Source: Glomus cerebriforme
Taxonomy: Eukaryota > Glomeromycota > Glomeromycetes > Glomerales > Glomeraceae
Assembly: GCA_003550305.1 (NCBI GenBank)
Contig: QKYT01000176.1
Coordinates: forward strand, 82,225-143,382
Direction of reading: 5' to 3'
Length of the DNA: 61,158 nt
The notes under the pieces were generated by a model. The model did not search any database. It worked only from the letters and a program-made list of their open reading frames with translations, and was not told the DNA's origin. Below, one piece after another: positions 49,962 to 60,790 of the stretch (the stretch's first letter is position 1; each line of letters starts with the position of its first letter). The position numbers were made by a program, and so were the translations under genes.

Positions 49962-51002
49962 CTAGTATATTATATATTTCGGGGCCCTTTTCGCTTGATT
50001 TATTAAGAAGACAAAATTTAACATGCCGAATAAATTTTTATCATTGTTGATATCTATTTTTTTTTCAGCATAATTTAAAACTCTTGAGAAGTAAATCAGA
50101 TTTAATGCTAATATTGATTTCGTCCAATAATAGTCATTGCCAGAAAGGAGTGACATGTTTAACATTTGGATTATTGGTGTCCAAAGAAAACCTACTGTAA
50201 TAGTGAATTTCCTTACATAATATTCTATTTTTGGTATTTGTGGATATATTCTATCTATTTTGTTTATAAGAACCTCTAAACTGGAAATTTTATCGGAAAT
50301 GGATATAATGATGTAAAAAAGCATCACAATTGCGCCTAAGATTCCGGTTACGGAATGTAAGTAGATGAAAACATCCGTGAAATTACTCGCAGGAATATTT
50401 AGGGTGTAAAATATGAAACAAATATCAGAAATGATATGACTTAAATCAATTGCGAGGGCGGAGGATATAACAACATAAATATTTCTATACACTTTTTTAT
50501 CGCTAAGAATATAATTGCTTATGAGTATAATGAAAACAAAACAAGATGTAAACCCAAAAAGGATTGGAATCCAGAGGGGTGTTGCGTTTTCCTTGTGGTT
50601 TTTATAAAACACTATACTTGGTAGAACGAAAAGAGATAATAAAAAAAGAAAGTCATCGAAAACTCGTCTAATTCTAACAATTGTGATTCTACTTTTCTTT
50701 TCCTCTCCCAATTCTTCTGACTTTTCTTCATCTCTCAATTCTTCTAAATTTTCTTCATCTCTCAATTCTTTTGACTTTTCTTCATCTACCGATTCTTCTT
50801 CCTCTTCTGATTTTTTCGTGTCAAATAAAAAAACTATCATCGTAGGAACAAGTGCATTAATTATTTGATCAAAAACGTCTGGTTTAGGATCATATCCTTC
50901 AGCAAGAGCTGGACCAAAGGATGACAAAAAAATGATTCCAAAGAGAAGATGATAATGCATTTTGTTTGTTGGTTTGTAACAACAGGTAGTAGTTTTTAAG
51001 GT
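48785..51002 (-). repeat. left arm of a 2-kb inverted segmental duplication
   Basis: This arm contains the orphan membrane gene 49962-50960 and about 1.2 kb of its 3' flank. The right arm is 58915-60790 in opposite orientation. Homology begins just upstream of the start codon (CAGGTAGTAGTTTTTAAGGT at 50981-51000 against ACCTTAAAAACTACTACCTG at 58919-58938) and ends at the CCTTCCTTGCATAACGGT landmark. Coding and non-coding parts are both conserved, with indels. The spacer of 7.9 kb holds the CSC1-type gene. Confidence 0.85.
49962..50960 (-). CDS. orphan multipass membrane protein with signal peptide, copy 1
   Basis: Intronless, 332 aa; I do not recognise the family. The start MHYHLLFGIIFLSSFGPALA is a clear signal peptide. 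Then come KPDVFDQIINALVPTMIVFLF (membrane span 1, about 30-47), a charged linker of about 50 residues (49-96) rich in Glu/Lys with an internal repeat (LRDEENLEE, LRDEEKSEE), and about six more spans (102-119, 128-152, 161-187, 195-222, 250-270, 282-298). Conserved features shared with copy 2 include LPSIVFYKN, LSHIISDICFIFYT, YLHSVTGILGA and LLSGNDYYWTKSILALNLIY. The polarity suggests an extracellular or lumenal N-terminus. The 7-TM-like layout could be a receptor, transporter or organising protein, but I cannot assign it. Codon use is ordinary for the window. Convergent arrangement and shared flanks show it arose by segmental duplication with 58960-59868. Confidence 0.8.
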   Translation of the reverse strand: MHYHLLFGIIFLSSFGPALAEGYDPKPDVFDQIINALVPTMIVFLFDTKKSEEEEESVDEEKSKELRDEENLEELRDEEKSEELGEEKKSRITIVRIRRVFDDFLFLLSLFVLPSIVFYKNHKENATPLWIPILFGFTSCFVFIILISNYILSDKKVYRNIYVVISSALAIDLSHIISDICFIFYTLNIPASNFTDVFIYLHSVTGILGAIVMLFYIIISISDKISSLEVLINKIDRIYPQIPKIEYYVRKFTITVGFLWTPIIQMLNMSLLSGNDYYWTKSILALNLIYFSRVLNYAEKKIDINNDKNLFGMLNFVFLINQAKRAPKYIIY

Positions 51003-53756
51003 AGGTATTTATATACAGTTGTGCGTCATACATAAAAATAAGACCTGAGTGGGTGATTATCTTCAATAAAGACTAAACTGTCTGATGCACAGCATGCATG
51101 CAACCAAATAATATTTCCAAAAACTACAGTATAAATAAACAAATTCACAATAATCAAAGATTCTAACCTGCATAATAAACCACTAATGCCTAAAAGAAAA
51201 ATATTTTTGAACTATTTAATTAATTATCCATATTTCAGTGATGTGTTAATTATGTTTATATAATTGTTGGATCTGGAAAAATGTCCACTTTCCAGAATAC
51301 AAAGTTGTTCTTCCTGTTAGCAAAAAGGGAGATTGGCGACAAGAACGATGATACAGTTAAAAAATTTTTTCATTACATGTTACACTATCAGCTATGTAAA
51401 TGTTAAATCGACCATTTTTTAATGCAGACACAACAGTTCCTATAGGACCAAAAATGTATTTGACATTGAGTGATATGCAAGGAGGCTGGGTCATTTCCCC
51501 AACAAATATAATAATGCGTAATAAGAAATAAAATAAAAATGTAAATTATTTTATAAAAGTTATTTTATTTTAATGTTTAATGTATTTTATAATTTTATTT
51601 ATGCTTATTTATTTATTAGATATCAAATTTTTTTAAAAAATTAGAGGGATGGGAGACGTTAAGCAAACATTAAATTGGAACGGCGTGATAACAATTTAAA
51701 ATCACACTTGGCTATAGTAGTAAACATAAATTAAATAAAATATTTTTTGTATATCAAAATTCTTAACAAAACACATGCATTATTCATCATATAAAATCAA
51801 TTTAGCAAAACAATAAAAAATGTTGTAACTGAAATTGATTTTCATCTGAGTTCTAGATTATCAATTTCAGTCACAACAATAACAAGTATAATTAGTGATT
51901 ACTCAACACCATTTAGGTTTATTGCATAACTGGCTAGGGTTATTACTAAATTAAACATACTTCTGGATAATATATATATATATATTTTTTTATAACTGTC
52001 GGGGAACGGTCCCAATACAAGGAGACCACCTGAAATTTTTTTATTCATGCATGTTTTGAAAACGTTCTCAAATATGTTTTTGGATTTTGTTAAAAAAATT
52101 GGTAAATCATAAATTAGACCACAATTATTTTATTTTTTTTTCGTTATGCGTAAATAATCAGATTCTCAATATCGAAGATATCGACGTTTAAGTCAAATTA
52201 ATCAAAGGCATCACTAATACAGTATATATGAAACACTAGTTTAGCCTACGCCATTGTTCTAATTTAGATTATTTCCGAAAATTTCATCATAGTCATGAAG
52301 ATTAATATGCAAATATTTTTTGAATAGACATATTTAAAGTGGTGATATTACTAAACTGTTTTTTAAAAATCTATAAAACTAAAAATTTGTTCATAGATTT
52401 ACCCACTGTATCTGCGCTTGATCTATTTTTAGAATGAATTTTTCTATTTTAGGTTCGGGCGAAATTTAACCTATTGATTATCTTTTTTTTATAAATCACA
52501 TGAAAAAAATTTTAAAATAGGCAGTTTTGAATAATATTCTATATTTGATCATATAATCATATTAAGGTTCTTATACTATGCGAGAATCATCAGGACTTAA
52601 TTATAAACAAATAAAAACTTTAAGATACCATGTGGGATCTATATACAGTAAATCAGGATGTTTTTTTGTTTATGCCACAGCTCATTCCTGGAATATTTTT
52701 TATGTACACGATTTACTACATTACTTTAAGTCATTGATCCCGGTGAGTCTATATAACTAAAAATTTTTTTAAAACAAGATATTTTTTTAAGATGTAACTT
52801 GTTAAATTTAAGTTGTTTTGTATGAGTTTTTGTATCAGATGTTAAAAAAGATCTCAAAGATCGGTATTTATTTAAAACAAAAAAGTACAAAATATTGTCC
52901 TATAATTACAGTAGCAAAAAAAAATTCTATTTACGTTATACCAATCTTTTTTTTCTAATATATTAACCGCCATCCAAGGAAAAAAAAATTGATTGTTGAC
53001 CTAAAGCATAAGCATAAGATTATGAAAAAAGATTTGACCATATTTAGACATAAAGCTAACCAATAACCAGATTTCTTAATTAGTAAATCATATTGAAGAA
53101 ACCATTTTCAAATTTTCAAATAAAGTTAAGCAACATGCCACAAGCGTGTTCGTCATTCTTTATGCTAAATAAAGATCTACTATGTCCTGCGTCAATAAAC
53201 CTGTAAAAGTAATTACTGCGCTACTCGTTATAGATTTAATTTTTGGACAAATTAAAAATTTGATAATCTCATGATGGATGCTTTGAAGGAAACGAAATAA
53301 GTCGCCAGTCAGCTAACAGGATCAATTATGAACTGCAGAGGTTATAGTTTTTCTAATAAAGTTGGACTTTTATTATCGTATTTCTGAAGATTGAAGTTAC
53401 TATACGATAAAGAAATTTTTTTTTATATTAAAATTTTATAATAATTATTTATATATAATTCCAGTAATAAAAATTATTATTTTTATTAATTTAAAAATGA
53501 TTTTTATTCATATTTGATAGATTTTGATGATGTATTCAAGAAATATTAATATATAGTAGAAATAAATCAACCAATCACAAAACAGTTTTCGTCCGAAACA
53601 TTAGAGAATATACAGTATATAATAATTGTTATCAAAAAAAAAAAAAAGTTTATAAACAAAGAAAAAAAATTTATTTACTACAATGAAAAGAAATACAAAA
53701 AAAAAAAAATAGAATACTAAATAATGAATCAAAGAATTATGACAAAATAAATTGTC
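50961..53756. other. intergenic region
   Basis: 50961-51002 is the leader of the orphan gene and the edge of the inverted repeat. The rest has no recognisable gene. ATACAGTATATATG (about 52221) and ATATACAGTATATAAT (about 53609) are copies of the recurrent motif. Low-complexity A runs precede the CSC1 3' end. Confidence 0.45.
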
Positions 53757-56700
53757 TTAATATCGTCGATAATTATTATTATATCCTCGATCACCTTGAT
53801 TATTATAATTATAATTTTGTTGATTATTTTGGTTATAACCTTGATTATAATTGTTATTTTGATTATGGTTGTTTGGGTTATAACTTTGATTATAATTATT
53901 ATTTTGATTATGGTTATTTGGATTATAACCTTGATTATAATTGTTATTTTGATTATAACCTCGTTGATTGTATTGTTGTGGAAGTGGAGGTGGGGGTGGA
54001 TAAACACTTCTTGAAGTAGAATTATCGTAATTGGTAATTTCTCTAGTACGTTGTCTGTGAAGAGAAGCGGTATCATCACTATTAGTACTAAAATTATCAA
54101 CGGAAGGAGCTGGACTTTCTTGTCGAAGTAAATGTAACGTAGATGAACTATTATCATGTTGAGGAGGATTTCTAGGTCTTGGTTGTTTATGATAAGCGTT
54201 ATTATTTGGTTCATTAATAGGTGGCAATCTTGGACTATTATTGGGATGAGGACTTCTTTGTCGTTGTTGATAATTATTTGTTGACATTTGAGGAACACTA
54301 TTAAATGTAGTACCAGAATAATTACTAGAGGTATCATCATAATCTACGTAATAACCAGGTTTTTGTTCTTCATAATAAGCTTGTTCATCCCATTCTAATT
54401 CTTGTTGATCAACGGTTTGAATATTAAAATTTTGATTATCGTTACCCACTATCATTGACATACTTTTGATTGTACCTCTTCTACTAATTTTTGTTTCATC
54501 AATTCTACCATTATATACTTTACTTAATAAATGTTTAACATTTGAATGTACCATTGGAGTGATTAACTCGGTCGATAGAGCGGGATGTCCAAATCTATTA
54601 CTAACTTTATCATTGGAATGAGAAATTGTTTTATTATATTCTGGATCGGATTTTTTGGGTTTATAATAACGAATTGGTGCATCAAATCTTTTTGCGCAAA
54701 TAAATTTAACCATTAATGTCATCATAGGTAACGGAAGTATTGCTACTGATTGAATGTGTGCTCCTTTCAAGTTCATCACTCCAATCATTATCCCTTGCCA
54801 GAATATTAAAGAACCGATAAGTCTATTAAATACCACCCTCCAAAATGTTCCTCCTGTCTCTATTTTTGTTGTAAAGACGTACCTACAAATGTAAAGTGAG
54901 ATTTCGTTAGTAAAAAAAAAAAATAAAAAATAAAATAAATACTTTGACGCGTGTTTTTTATTTGTGTACTTACATTAATTGATATCTGTAAACCAAAAGA
55001 GCCAAACTAAAATAAGCGGCACAAAAGAATAAGATCAAAGGGGCAATTACGCTATATAACATTCCAACGGTGAAAAAAAATAAATGAATATTATAATAAA
55101 CAGGATAATCAAAATCTGGAGGTCGACTAAATTCTTTAAGATTTCTTGGAGTAGGTTGAATAAAAAGTTTTTTTATTCTAGTTAAAACTAGTGAAATTAT
55201 TTGTGCTAAATCAAATATAGCTCCAACTCCTCTTAAACTGATATAATTTATCCAAAATGATGAAACCTTAATTAAAGAATCCGCTAATTCATCCAAAAAA
55301 TTTGCTTCTTTAACTACTTTATAAATATCTTTAAATTCTGTATTACCAGCATCTATCGTGGCCCTAATTTTACCGAATAAATCAAAGAATGTAGAAGATA
55401 CTGTATATATGATAATATTATTTATTAAAAAAAATAAATATAATTTTGCTAAAACTGATCTATCCAATGATGATTTCGTATTTTTTCCTTGATGTTTTGA
55501 TAATATTCTAAGGATTTGAGGAAGTACAAGAAAAAATGCACCCATTATTAATGGACTCATCCAAGATTCGATAAATGCTGCTATAAAATAATTAGCGTAA
55601 AAAATATTTTCCGTAAATGGTGCTATTTTAACAATATTTTGAATTTGTGCTGCCGTTGATAATAAACCAATAGGAAATAACCAAAAAAAACATAATAAAA
55701 GAAAGAATGCATGTCCAATCAATCTTTTCGTCCCTCTAACAGCATTTGTCAATGTTAAATTAGCCCAAATAATATCTTTTGGCCATGGCGCTAACATTAT
55801 TTGAGGTTCATTCAAACTAACTCTACCTTCAAATTTTTTTGCTACAGAATGTGCATCAACAATATTTGTGAATGAAATAAATCCATAATTAATAGCTTTT
55901 CTTTCCTTTATTCTTTCCCTTTCGTTATGAATTTCTTCTTCTAAAGCTTGTATTTGTGCCGTGTAATATTCGATACTATCAACTTTTTCTCCTCCACATC
56001 TTCCACCTAAATGATGTTTTGGTCTTTTACTTGGAATATGATTCGGATCTTTTAAATATTTTGCTAATACTGATTCAAGTGATCTAACATTTTTTTCATG
56101 TTCTTCAATCAATTCCGGTAATCTACCAACTTTTCTTGATATATGTGCTTGTGAAATTGTCTGTTGAAATTTTAATTTTCCTACAATATATTGTTGTAAT
56201 CCTTCATCTGATTGCATATTTGTTGGTATTCCCGTGATCAATAATGTTCTTGAATGTAATGAACTTTGATACTCTTCCGATTTAAAATATTGTTTTTTCA
56301 ATTTTGAATATTCATGATATTGCTTATATAAAAATCGAAATATAATCAACGAAAATATCCACGTAAATGCTACATGTGCCCAAAACCAACGCGCCTATGA
56401 CATTACAAGAAATTAATATATATATATATATTTTTTTTTTTAAAAAAAAAAAAAGTTTTAACAATAAACGATAAAAAAATCACTCACATTTTTCAAAAAT
56501 GATATACTCAAATATTGTAATGGATTATCAGTTTTAGGGAATTGATTACGATCTTGTTTAGTACCATATAAATTTACACCGATAATTGCTAATCCAAGAA
56601 AAAATAACCATAAAAACATATTCCTACACATTTGAATAAATCTTAAGAACATAACCGCATCTAATCCTATTTTTTCTATTAATAACTCCTCTGATGATGA

Positions 56701-57097
56701 TAATACCGGTCTAATCCATGCAAATATTCCTTGATTTTCAATTTTTGGAGGTTGTTTTCTACAAGTGGAAAAAAATAAAAGTTATTATTTTTTTTTTTTA
56801 AAAAAAAAAAAATGAGAATTAAAATAAAGTAATATACTTACTTTTCTGATGAATATTTTTGTTTTGGCGCGTAAACAACTAAAATTAAGTCAAGTTTAAG
56901 ATTAATTTACGTGAAACTTATCGTCAATTCTAATCCCATTAATCCCATTGATTTTATTACTTACTTCCGTTCCTAGGTCTCAAGAAACCAAAAATTATGA
57001 GGGTACCAACACCTATAGCCGTATTAACAGCCAATTGGGAGTACATACCCGCAATGGTTATTTTGGTTTCTTGTTCTTTTGGAGGTACATAACTCAT
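53757..57097 (-). CDS. CSC1/OSCA/TMEM63-type cation channel (calcium-permeable, stress-gated family)
   Basis: Five exons (5' to 3'): 57097-56965, 56878-56842, 56758-56488, 56394-54974, 54882-53757, 995 aa. Order: N-terminal span (about 12-40), second and third spans in exons 3 and 4 (MFLRFIQMCRNMFLWLFFLG; WFWAHVAFTWIFSLIIFRFL), the cytosolic PHM7-type domain (about 170-330: RTLLITGIPTNM, ISRKVGRLPEL, YGFISFTNIVDAHSVAKKFE), and the RSN1-type 7-TM pore region (WANLTLTNAVRGTKRLIGHA through YNIHLFFFTVGMLYSVIAPL). The tail (about 700-995) is low-complexity, with a proline run and an Asn/Gln/Tyr repeat. In yeast and plants the family forms osmotically or mechanically gated ion channels in the plasma membrane; fungal members also include PHM7 and RSN1, and I cannot say which paralogue this is. 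All splice sites are GT-AG, and the frame is unbroken. Length is near the family's usual 800-1000 aa. Confidence 0.92.
53806..53970 (-). repeat. 45-bp minisatellite in the CSC1 tail (15-residue unit)
   Basis: About three 45-base units encode NPNNHNQNNNYNQSY-type repeats. The units differ only at synonymous or near-synonymous positions (GTT/GAT and CTT/TTT changes), indicating recent slippage. The encoded tail is Asn/Gln/Tyr-rich and prion-like in composition. Confidence 0.75.
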
Positions 57098-58914
57098 TTT
57101 TTCTTTTTTTTTTTTTTTTAAGGAAAAAATATAATGAATTGAAGGTGAATTTATAAAAGATAAAATAAATTAAGTCTATTTATTATAAGGAAAGAAATAA
57201 TATATATATATTTTTTTTTTGAACACAAATATGTAAAAACCAACAATATATTAATATAAATACAAATATAAATATATTAATGTATTATAAGTTTTACATA
57301 TATTGTCCCGAAAGTTTTGAAAGGTCCAGCCTTTTTTTTGAAAGAAAAATGAAGGTAAAGTAAAGTAGTTAGGAAGGAGTGAAGAAAAAGAGAGAGAGTT
57401 AAATAAGAGGTAATGAAAATAAAGGATACTTTGTAAGAAAAATAAAATAAAGAAAAAAAAAGAATAAGGAAAATAAAAGGAAATGGCGTTTTCGACGTTT
57501 TGGTTAAGCATAAAAGGACAACAATAATTTTAAACACCAATTAAAATGGGTTTGTGTTTAATTGTTTTAGTTCTCTTTAAGTAAAAAGCATACCAGATAA
57601 CTTGAAACGTTCTAATCGTACTTCAATGTTTATTATTTGTGTTATTAATTTAGGGCATTGCCTAAATATAGTTTAGTAGTGCGATGGTCAAGTAACATTT
57701 TTGGTGTGAATTTAAGTGGCTGATGTGCATTTCCACAAAGCTTAATTTGGGGTAGACTCGATTAATTAATTATCGGGAATGATCATAATTCTGAACGGAG
57801 ATTTGCGACGATTTTTTTATATCTGCTTTTAATAAAAAATTCTGCATTATAAATCTAACTGACATTTTTAAAAATATCCCAAGTAAATTTAATTTTATAT
57901 TATACCCTATAAAAAATTTTTCAGAAAATTGATCACATGTCTGTTTTTTCGGAATAAAAATTACATTAGTTTATCGGAGTTTTATTTTTTATAGAGGAGA
58001 TGGAAATCATTGGTTCTTTCTTTTGTAACAAATAAATGTTGCCTTTTGATTAATATGTTGTACAAAATAATAATTTTAGCCATTATATGAGGGGTGAGTA
58101 AAAAAAAATATCGAAGACCATTTAATAATAAAGGTATTATTAGTTAGGCTATTAGGATTTAATTAATGAACAACGACAAAAATATTGGTTCTCTAGGGAT
58201 CGACAATTTAAAACATTTTTAAAATAAATTTTTTTCGATATAAAAAATTATCAATTTTGCGTATCAAAAACCCTTGCAAGCCATAAATGTTATAATCTTT
58301 TTCTTCAGTAATGATATAATTTTATAATTTTAATTGATATGTTTGTCAGTTTATTATTCAATGAAAATATAATAATTATTTTCCTGTAGTTATTGTTTAA
58401 TCATTTTGTCGATCGACCGAATCCTAATAGTCTAACTAAATAATGACCTTTGACCGATATATTTACGTGTACATCACTCCGGTGTAATATTTTGGAATAA
58501 TTCATCTCCATGTACATCTCCGAAATCTTTAACCTTTTCTGCTGCGTACATTCTTAATTTGTGTTCAACTTTATTAATAAACATGTGATTTCAACCATAT
58601 CCCTTTTCTAAATTTAAAATCCATAAAGATTAAACTAAATCTGACCAAAATTAATTTCAAAAAAAAATTGACGATCAAAAATAAGCATGTTACTATTAAT
58701 CAACTGAATTTAAAAATAAAAAGATGTTTGTAATTATGAAAAATCAATGATGATAAACAAGTATCGGGGGGATGTCTATGTCTTTTCGGTATTCATTTTT
58801 TAATTTAAATGTTTTGAAAATTCATAATTATAAATATCTTGTATTAAAAAAAATCCAGGTAACTAAGCAAATAATAAATTTTATTTTCTTTACAGAAAGA
58901 AACTAATAAAGAAT
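57098..58914 (-). promoter_or_regulatory. upstream region of the CSC1-type gene with pyrimidine-rich stretch
   Basis: On the coding (minus) strand, about 57330-57480 is strongly pyrimidine-rich (CTCTCTCTTTTTCTTCACTC type), a common feature of fungal promoters and 5' leaders. A T-rich run (57102-57120) lies directly upstream of the ATG. Beyond about 57540 nothing is recognised. Confidence 0.35.
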
Positions 58915-60790
58915 TTCCACCTTAAAAACTACTACCTGTTTTACAAACCAACAAACAAAATGCATTATCATCTTCTCTTTGGAATCATTTTTTTGTCATC
59001 CTTTGGTTCAGCTCTTGCTGACGAATATAATCCTAAACCAGACGTTTTTGATCAAATAATTAATGCACTTGTTCCTACGCTAATAGTTTTTTTATTTGAC
59101 ACGAAAGAATCAGAAGAGGGAAAGAGGTCAGAAGAATCGGGAGATGAAGAAAAGTCAGAAGTATCAAGAAAGAAAAAGAAAAGTATTATCACAATCGTTA
59201 GAATTAGACGAATGTTCGATGACTTTCTTTTTTTATTATCTCTTTTCGTTCTACCAAGTATAGTGTTTTATAAAAACCGCAAGGAAAACGAAACACCCCT
59301 CTGGATTCCAATCCTTTTTGGGGTTACATCTTTTTTTGTTTTCATTATACTCATAAGCAATTATATTCTTAACGATAAAAAAGGGTATAAAAATGTTTAT
59401 GCTATTACATATTCCGCTCTGTCAATTGATTTAAGTCATGTCATTTCTGATATTTGTTTCATATTTTACACCCGAAATATTCCTGCGAATAATTTCACGG
59501 ATATTTTCATCTACTTGCATTCCGTAACCGGAATCTTAGGCGCAATTGTACTGCTTTTTTATATAGTTATATATATTGCTGGCGGATTTTATTTTGAACA
59601 TCTTCTCAATATAATGGAACCTATAGAACATTATTTAAGGAAATTCACTATTACAATAACTTTTCTTTGGACACCAATAGTCCAAATGTTAAACATGTCA
59701 CTCCTTTCTGGCAATGACTATTATTGGACGAAATCAATATTAGCATTAAATCTGATTTACTTCTCAAGAGTTTTAAATTATGCTGAAAAAAAAGTAGATA
59801 TTACGAATGGTGAAAATATCTTCGGCATGTTAAATATTATCTTCGCAATAAATCAAATTAAGAAGTAATATTATTGCTAATTACATTTTTTGCATACTAT
59901 AGTCATACTATTAGTTTTATATAGCTACTGTACAAAAGACTTCTAATATATGTACGTGTCGCAGAAAAAGACAACTTTTTTACATCATAATTTACTAAAA
60001 GCCCACAATTTTTATTAAAATATTAAAATATATTTTGCGCGGGAAACATCCAGATGTTATTACAATATAACATTTAGTTATATTCGTTTAGAACGAGAAA
60101 TTTATTTAGGATCAACGAGGCAATTCATTATTGCAAGACAACATTAACGTAAATATCTTTAACCTGTGATGCATTGATATACGGATTAATTGGGTTAGAC
60201 AGACGTTTTGTTAGCAAAAAAATAGGGTGTTCGAAATTATTTCAACAGATTTTTCTACATCTAAAGTGGGGGGATAAATAATAATTAGATTACAAATATC
60301 AACGATAAGAATTTGATTACAGACGAAGCAAATTTGAAGCGGCTGAACTGAATTATTAATCACCAAATTGCTTTATTAAGAACAAAAATGGGATATTAAC
60401 ATAGAGACGTCAATATGAATTTTATTATATCATTATTGTTTTTTTGTCGAGTGATCCACATCATAAGTTTCATGGTTTCAATTTACAACAAAAAACAACA
60501 TCCGCATAAAATTCATTGTGAGCATAACCCGATTTTACTTGGAAATATTTGGTTATTTCAAAACCAGTTTTACTGTAGACCTGCATTATTGTTTCAATTT
60601 CTGGTTAAATCTAAAAAAATAGACAAATTTAACTTTGCATATTCGTGGGCGTAATTAAATTAAAGATATATAGTGAAATACACAATCCGACGAATAAAAT
60701 TCGGTACAGTAAGTACAAGGAAGTTGAACAATAACTGGTTTGCTACTGTTTTGCTTCGCTAACCGTTATGCAAGGAAGGTAAACTCCTCC
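58915..60790 (+). repeat. right arm of the 2-kb inverted segmental duplication
   Basis: Contains orphan gene copy 2 and its 3' flank. Shared landmarks with the left arm run from ACCTTAAAAACTACTACCTG (58919) through ACAGACGTTTTGTTAGCAAA (60210), TGTCGAGTGATCCACATCAT (60444) and CTGTAGACCTGCATTATTG (60574) to ACCGTTATGCAAGGAAGGT (60763). Confidence 0.85.
58960..59868 (+). CDS. orphan multipass membrane protein with signal peptide, copy 2
   Basis: Intronless, 302 aa, paralogue of 49962-50960. Signal peptide MHYHLLFGIIFLSSFGSALA, then KPDVFDQIINALVPTLIVFLF, a shorter charged linker (TKESEEGKRSEESGDEEKSE, then RKKKK), and the same set of spans (FDDFLFLLSLFVLPSIVFYK, LWIPILFGVTSFFVFIILIS, LSHVISDICFIFYT, YLHSVTGILGAIVLLFY, LWTPIVQMLNMSLLSGNDYY). 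Differences concentrate in the linker (about 20 residues shorter), in the loop after span 5 (IAGGFYFEHLLNIMEP here against ISDKISSLEVLINKIDR there) and at the C-terminus (ends ...NQIKK). Membrane spans are conserved, suggesting selection on the membrane core and relaxed or diversifying change in the loops. Function unknown. Confidence 0.8.
   Translation: MHYHLLFGIIFLSSFGSALADEYNPKPDVFDQIINALVPTLIVFLFDTKESEEGKRSEESGDEEKSEVSRKKKKSIITIVRIRRMFDDFLFLLSLFVLPSIVFYKNRKENETPLWIPILFGVTSFFVFIILISNYILNDKKGYKNVYAITYSALSIDLSHVISDICFIFYTRNIPANNFTDIFIYLHSVTGILGAIVLLFYIVIYIAGGFYFEHLLNIMEPIEHYLRKFTITITFLWTPIVQMLNMSLLSGNDYYWTKSILALNLIYFSRVLNYAEKKVDITNGENIFGMLNIIFAINQIKK

Noticed and set aside
53729..54340. 203-residue Ile-rich open frame on the minus strand
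   Set aside because: It is a shifted-frame shadow of the Asn/Gln-rich tail of the CSC1-type gene.
57251..57540. Two overlapping hydrophobic frames upstream of the CSC1-type gene
   Set aside because: They are translations of the pyrimidine-rich promoter-like stretch in two frames.
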